This document shows, in pieces, positions 61,421-64,000 of a stretch of DNA of 64,000 bases (position 1 is its first letter; every line of letters begins with the position of its first letter). The translations under genes were made by a program, and so were the position numbers. The stretch is taken from NCBI GenBank assembly GCA_903995115.1, contig LR877159.1:248001-312000 (forward strand), given 5' to 3'. Source of the stretch: Angomonas deanei. Lineage: Eukaryota; Euglenozoa; Kinetoplastea; Trypanosomatida; Trypanosomatidae. The notes below the pieces were generated by a model. That model saw only the letters and a program-made list of their open reading frames with translations, was not told where the DNA came from and did not search any database.

Positions 61421-61760
61421 TTGCGCTCTCTCTTCGTGTTCTTTTTGTTGTTGGCGTCTGGGCGGGCGCCGCTTTTTTTTCTTGCCCTTTTGTGCTTTTC
61501 CTTAGGGGACGCCGCTCCGCCAGAGGAGCGCCAGCCTGTTTTTCAGACAGCGTGGGCCATTTTCCCCGCTCGGCGCTCCGCCAAAATCGGCGGCCGAACC
61601 CTCGCGGGCGCCGCGGCCGGGGTCCGCCTTCCTCGCGTTTTTTTGTCACGTTGGGGATGGGGTCGTCGTCCTGCCCGTGGCTTCTCGTGCCTGGCCGAGG
61701 GCGGCATGTCCCGGCTGGCGCGGAGGCCCCTTCCCCTGCCCCATAGGTGACCAGCGGACC

Positions 61761-62052
61761 GTCCACCCCCAAACCCAGTCCCATTCTCTTCTTTTCGTCT
61801 ACCGAAGGAAAAAAGGGGTGGGAGGGAAAAAAGTGAGGCGCGAGCAAAATGGCCACGAATGACCGCCAAGGAAGAAAACAGAAAAGTACACAACGCGGAA
61901 TTTCCATTAAATGTATAAGGAAAAAGGGAATAATAAGGTTTTTGTGTATAAGGGGGAGGGGGGAGGAAAATTATGTAACCATGTTTTGTTACGAGTTTAA
62001 TCAAATGTAATAGTAGAAACATCGAAAAACAAAGGAAAAAAACTGTGGAATA
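61761..62052. other. 3' flank of rhodanese gene 1 and right border of the GC island
   Basis: AT-rich region downstream of the first rhodanese stop (coding strand). Reading the minus strand a TATACATTTAA sequence lies at about 61907-61917, near the border of the GC-rich block. The G-rich patch near 61951-61965 separates A-rich and T-rich runs. No gene seen. Confidence 0.4.
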
Positions 62053-62601
62053 TTAACTCTTGTTATACGGCAGGCGGGCGAGAACCAACGCCATTCCGCA
62101 GAACCCTGTCGCACCGGATACAAACAACCCACACCCAACCATGATTGGGAGGAAGATGAACTTATCGTTGTAGTAACGACTGAGGAGGGAACCAGTGATG
62201 ATCAGGGTGCTGGCGATCAGATGGACCTGGCGAATGATGGGAAGGGGGGCCTTGAAGTCTTCCACAATGGGAAGGCCGGCTTGCTTCCACGCCGCAATAC
62301 CACCGGCCAAGTCGTAGATTTTAATGTCGCCGTAGGCATCGGTCTTGCTGAGGGCATCCTCGAGGATGGCCGCTGATTGCGCGGAGCGTCCTCCAGAGAG
62401 GCACTGCACACAGATGGAAGCATCCTTGCCCGCCGCCTTGAAGATGGCATTGGGGTCGAGGGTGGACTTGGGGAAGAGGTGCGCCTCCGCAATGTGCTCG
62501 CGACGGTACTCGGCGGTTTCGCGGACATCAATGAGGTAGACCTTCTTGTCCTTCAACATATCGTTGAGGGTGGCGGGGGAAACTTTAATAATTTTGGACA
62601 T
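62053..62601 (-). CDS. rhodanese-like protein with C-terminal membrane segment, gene 1
   Basis: A 182-residue sulfurtransferase-fold protein. The rhodanese domain (residues 1-105) has the CH2A-type start VYLIDVRETAEYRREHIAEA and the active-site loop CLSGGRS with the catalytic Cys, which carries a persulfide in enzymes of the family. The C-terminal 75 residues hold two hydrophobic stretches (QVHLIASTLIITGSLLSRYY, FIFLPIMVGCGLFVSGATGF), a pattern of bacterial membrane-anchored rhodaneses with a DUF2892-type tail. The other two tandem copies lack this tail. Membrane location would place sulfur transfer at an organelle or plasma membrane. Start at 62601 (MSKIIKVSPATLNDML). This organism's three copies suggest specialised sulfur chemistry. 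Confidence 0.88.
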   Translation of the reverse strand: MSKIIKVSPATLNDMLKDKKVYLIDVRETAEYRREHIAEAHLFPKSTLDPNAIFKAAGKDASICVQCLSGGRSAQSAAILEDALSKTDAYGDIKIYDLAGGIAAWKQAGLPIVEDFKAPLPIIRQVHLIASTLIITGSLLSRYYNDKFIFLPIMVGCGLFVSGATGFCGMALVLARLPYNKS

Positions 62602-62708
62602 TATTCTTTAGTTTTAAAATAGAGCCTTATAGGTAGAGAGCTTAATTCCTGTCGTAAATAATGAGAGAATGCAGGTGTTCGGTGGAGCATTTACCAGCGG
62701 CAAAAGTG
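62602..62708. other. 5' flank of rhodanese gene 1
   Basis: Between the ATG of rhodanese gene 1 and the conserved 3' flank of gene 2. It has short T/A patches and no shared sequence with the corresponding place before gene 2 beyond ATTCTTT next to the ATG. No gene. Confidence 0.4.
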
Positions 62709-62826
62709 CAGTGAGAAAGGAAACCGCACGTTCGACAAAAAAAAAAAAAACCTTGTAAAAGAAAAAAGACGCAAATTTCTCGCATCCTCAAATATGTGGG
62801 TATAAATGTGAATCACTTTTTGTGCT
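62709..62826 (-). repeat. duplicated 3' flank of rhodanese gene 2
   Basis: About 118 bases directly after the stop of rhodanese gene 2 that align with the sequence directly after gene 3 (63261-63372). They share GGAAACCGCACGTTC, a hairpin, and TGTGGGTATAAATGTGAATCAC, and differ chiefly in the length of an A-rich run. The similarity fades beyond both ends. It is the trace of tandem duplication of a unit with gene and 3' UTR, or of selection on the UTR. Confidence 0.85.
62767..62787 (-). promoter_or_regulatory. 3' UTR hairpin of rhodanese gene 2
   Basis: On the coding strand GGATGCGAG, a three-base AAA loop and TTTGCGTCT pair throughout. Compared with the copy at 63313-63333, three stem positions changed from C to T and each remains paired as a G-U wobble, which fits conservation of structure in a 3' UTR. 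The change is one-sided, so it is not full covariation. Function unknown. Confidence 0.55.
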
Positions 62827-63171
62827 TTAGTGGGTGGTGGGAAGACCGGCCTCCTTCCACGCGTTGATGCCGCCGACGAGGTCGTAGAGCTTCACATCAC
62901 CGTAGGCATCGGTCTTGCTCAACTCATCCTCGAGGACGGCGGCTGATTGCGCGGAACGGCCGCCGGCTAGGCATTGCACGCAGATGGAAGCATCCTTGCC
63001 CGCTGCCTTGAAAATGGCATCGGGATTGAGGGTGGACTTGGGGAAGGGGTGCGCCTCTGCAATGTGTTCGGCCTCGAATTCGGAATCCTCGCGTACGTCG
63101 ACGAGGTAGACCTTCTTGTCCTTCAACATATCGTTGAGGGTGGCCGGAGAAATTTTGGTAACTTTGGACAT
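62827..63171 (-). CDS. rhodanese-like protein, gene 2
   Basis: A 114-residue single-domain rhodanese. The ATG at 63171 (MSKVTKISPATLNDML) is chosen by alignment with gene 1; the 66 open codons before it are 5' flank. Motifs are VYLVDVREDSEFEAEHIAEA, the active loop CLAGGRS with its catalytic Cys, and YGDVKLYDLVGGINAWKEAGLP. No membrane tail. It is close to gene 1 over the shared 100 residues and closer still to gene 3 near the C-terminus and in the 3' flank. It probably works as a soluble sulfurtransferase in the cytosol. The conserved hairpin-bearing 3' flank suggests shared post-transcriptional control with gene 3. Confidence 0.92.
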   Translation of the reverse strand: MSKVTKISPATLNDMLKDKKVYLVDVREDSEFEAEHIAEAHPFPKSTLNPDAIFKAAGKDASICVQCLAGGRSAQSAAVLEDELSKTDAYGDVKLYDLVGGINAWKEAGLPTTH

Positions 63172-63260
63172 GATTCTTTGGTTTTCGCGTGGAGATCGAT
63201 TCCTATTGCAGAAAAGGAAGAAAGTTGGTTTTGGGCAGGGGGCGGTATGTGCCAAGAGCC
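63172..63260. other. 5' flank of rhodanese gene 2
   Basis: AT- and G-rich patches between the gene 2 ATG and the duplicated 3' flank of gene 3. No gene. Confidence 0.4.
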
Positions 63261-63372
63261 CAGTGAGGAAGGAAACCGCACGTTCAACGTAAAAAACTTT
63301 GGAAAAGAAAAAGGACGCGAGTTTCTCGCATCCTCCAATATGTGGGTATAAATGTGAATCACGTTTCATGTT
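63261..63372 (-). repeat. duplicated 3' flank of rhodanese gene 3
   Basis: The counterpart of 62709-62826, lying directly after the stop of rhodanese gene 3. The two share most positions outside the A-rich run. Confidence 0.85.
63313..63333 (-). promoter_or_regulatory. 3' UTR hairpin of rhodanese gene 3
   Basis: On the coding strand GGATGCGAG, an AAA loop and CTCGCGTCC form a 9-bp stem with one G-U pair. The loop and left arm are unchanged from the gene 2 copy and all differences in the right arm keep the pairing. Confidence 0.55.
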
Positions 63373-63771
63373 TTAATGGATGGTGGGAAGACCGGCCTGC
63401 TTCCACGCGTTGATACCGCCGGCCAGGTCGTAAAGTTTTACATCGCCGTAGGCATCGGTCTCGCTGAGAGTCTTGTCCAAGACGGAGGCCATCTGCGCGG
63501 AACGACCGCCGGCGAGACACTGTACACAAATGGGTGTGTCCTTGCCCGCCGCCTTCAGAACGACGTCAGGGTCGAAGGAGGATTTTGGGAAAAAGTGAGC
63601 CCCGGCGATGCGCTCGGCCTTGAACTCGGCATCCTCGCGTACGTCGACCAGGAAGACGGACTTGTTCCTCAACATGTCGTTGAGGGCCACGGGAGTGATT
63701 TTAACCACCTTGGACGCCGCACCACCCCCAGTCACAAAACTGGTCAGCGACGACAAAAATGACTTGGACAT
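63373..63771 (-). CDS. rhodanese-like protein, gene 3
   Basis: A 132-residue rhodanese with a 20-residue N-terminal extension (MSKSFLSSLTSFVTGGGAAS) that the other copies lack. The extension is Ser/Thr-rich, basic and without acids, so it might be a mitochondrial targeting signal. The domain has VFLVDVREDAEFKAERIAGA, the active loop CLAGGRS and YGDVKLYDLAGGINAWKQAGLP. Start at 63771. Copies 1, 2 and 3 thus differ in ends only: membrane tail, none, N-terminal extension, which suggests division of labour by location. The 3' flank is duplicated with that of gene 2. Confidence 0.92.
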   Translation of the reverse strand: MSKSFLSSLTSFVTGGGAASKVVKITPVALNDMLRNKSVFLVDVREDAEFKAERIAGAHFFPKSSFDPDVVLKAAGKDTPICVQCLAGGRSAQMASVLDKTLSETDAYGDVKLYDLAGGINAWKQAGLPTIH

Positions 63772-63950
63772 CTTTCGTTGTTTGGCTTTAAAAACAAACT
63801 GGAAAAAAAAAAAGAAAAATATTGTCGAAATTGCCCTGAAGAAAATTGTTCTTTGATGTTCTCATTTTTTTCATTTTCTTGAACCAACTTTTCTGTATTT
63901 ACTGTAATTTATGTGATTATGTGAATGTATGTGTGCTAATTATCATTCTT

Positions 63951-64000
63951 CTAGATCTCCAGCTCTTCCGGTCCTTCCTTTTCACCAAGGAGAACGATCA
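63951..64000 (-). CDS. C-terminus of another gene, cut by the window edge
   Basis: On the minus strand an open frame runs from the window edge to a TAG at 63951-63953, ending IVLLGEKEGPEELEI. The position, about 180 bases before rhodanese gene 3, matches normal gene spacing, and AT-rich sequence follows the stop. The family cannot be told from 15 residues. Confidence 0.45.
   Translation of the reverse strand, partial: IVLLGEKEGPEELEI

Larger units (their letters stand above)
57845..61760. other. GC-rich island with reversed AT skew and no convincing gene
   Basis: Composition changes at about 57845 and the DNA stays GC-rich to about 61075, with AT-rich interruptions at about 59230-59400 and 61085-61420 and a further GC block at about 61430-61760. 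In sampled 60-base lines T is near 5% in the left part (57.85-58.95 and 59.5-59.85 kb). From about 59.88 kb on, T exceeds A. Many overlapping frames stay open on both strands (for example 58144-58956 plus, 58097-58876 minus, 59788-60750 plus, 61356-61907 minus), but they are low-complexity Pro/Arg/Gly/Ala sequence and probably reflect scarcity of AT-rich stop codons. No rRNA or tRNA hallmark was found. It sits where the gap is ten times the usual, so a transcription-unit boundary, centromere-like element or acquired DNA are possibilities. Confidence 0.7.

Noticed and set aside
61356-61907. A 183-codon minus-strand frame with a basic C-terminus
   Set aside because: It lies in a GC-rich block where other frames overlap. 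The natural-looking last residues are not enough; no homologue recognised.

Overview
ORGANISM. The window looks like nuclear DNA of a flagellated euglenozoan, most likely a kinetoplastid of bodonid type. Every recognisable gene, about 27 over 64 kb, lies on the minus strand. None needs a cis-intron. Genes are mostly 100-450 bases apart, and many starts are preceded, reading the coding strand, by long T-rich tracts and an AG. That is the layout of a polycistronic transcription unit processed by trans-splicing and polyadenylation. A tandem pair of TCTP genes with near-identical coding regions and unrelated flanks is also known from trypanosomes. Poly-Asn (AAT) tracts in two genes are unusual for trypanosomatids. 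No spliced-leader gene, rRNA, tRNA or CRISPR array was found, so the assignment is an inference.

LAYOUT, left to right. 1-4.9 kb: a RecQ helicase (cut by the window edge) next to a MUS81 nuclease. 5.3-6.7 kb: two TCTP genes. 6.9-18 kb: PWP1, a START-domain protein, a roughly 2,130-residue WD40 protein and an unknown, probably mitochondrial protein. 18.4-26.1 kb: a very long ABCC-type transporter. 26.3-31.2 kb: a zinc-ribbon protein kinase, a citrate-lyase-beta-like enzyme and an acidic disordered protein. 31.5-40.7 kb: a 1,972-residue kinesin and MLH1. 41-57.6 kb: a type I surface protein, a coiled-coil protein, two tandem RING/EF-hand proteins, a histone deacetylase, HID1, mitochondrial IF-2, a small membrane protein, TRAPPC6/Trs33, a divergent cyclophilin and a TEX47/BLUF-like protein. 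57.8-61.8 kb: a GC-rich island without convincing genes. 62-63.8 kb: three tandem rhodanese genes. The last 50 bases hold the C-terminus of one more gene.

THEMES. Three recombination or mismatch-repair genes (RecQ, MUS81, MLH1) share the unit, but kinetoplastid units are usually not functionally organised, so this may be chance. About nine reading-frame breaks, nearly all at short homopolymers, fall in the first 26 kb and none was found in the remaining 38 kb. They shift the frame in both directions and interrupt otherwise intact host genes, which points to local sequence error. I report the affected genes as single genes. The best candidates for undescribed biology are the GC-rich island with its reversal of AT skew, the shared hairpin in two rhodanese 3' flanks, the inverted repeat spanning the surface-protein stop codon, and the tandem RING/EF-hand proteins.
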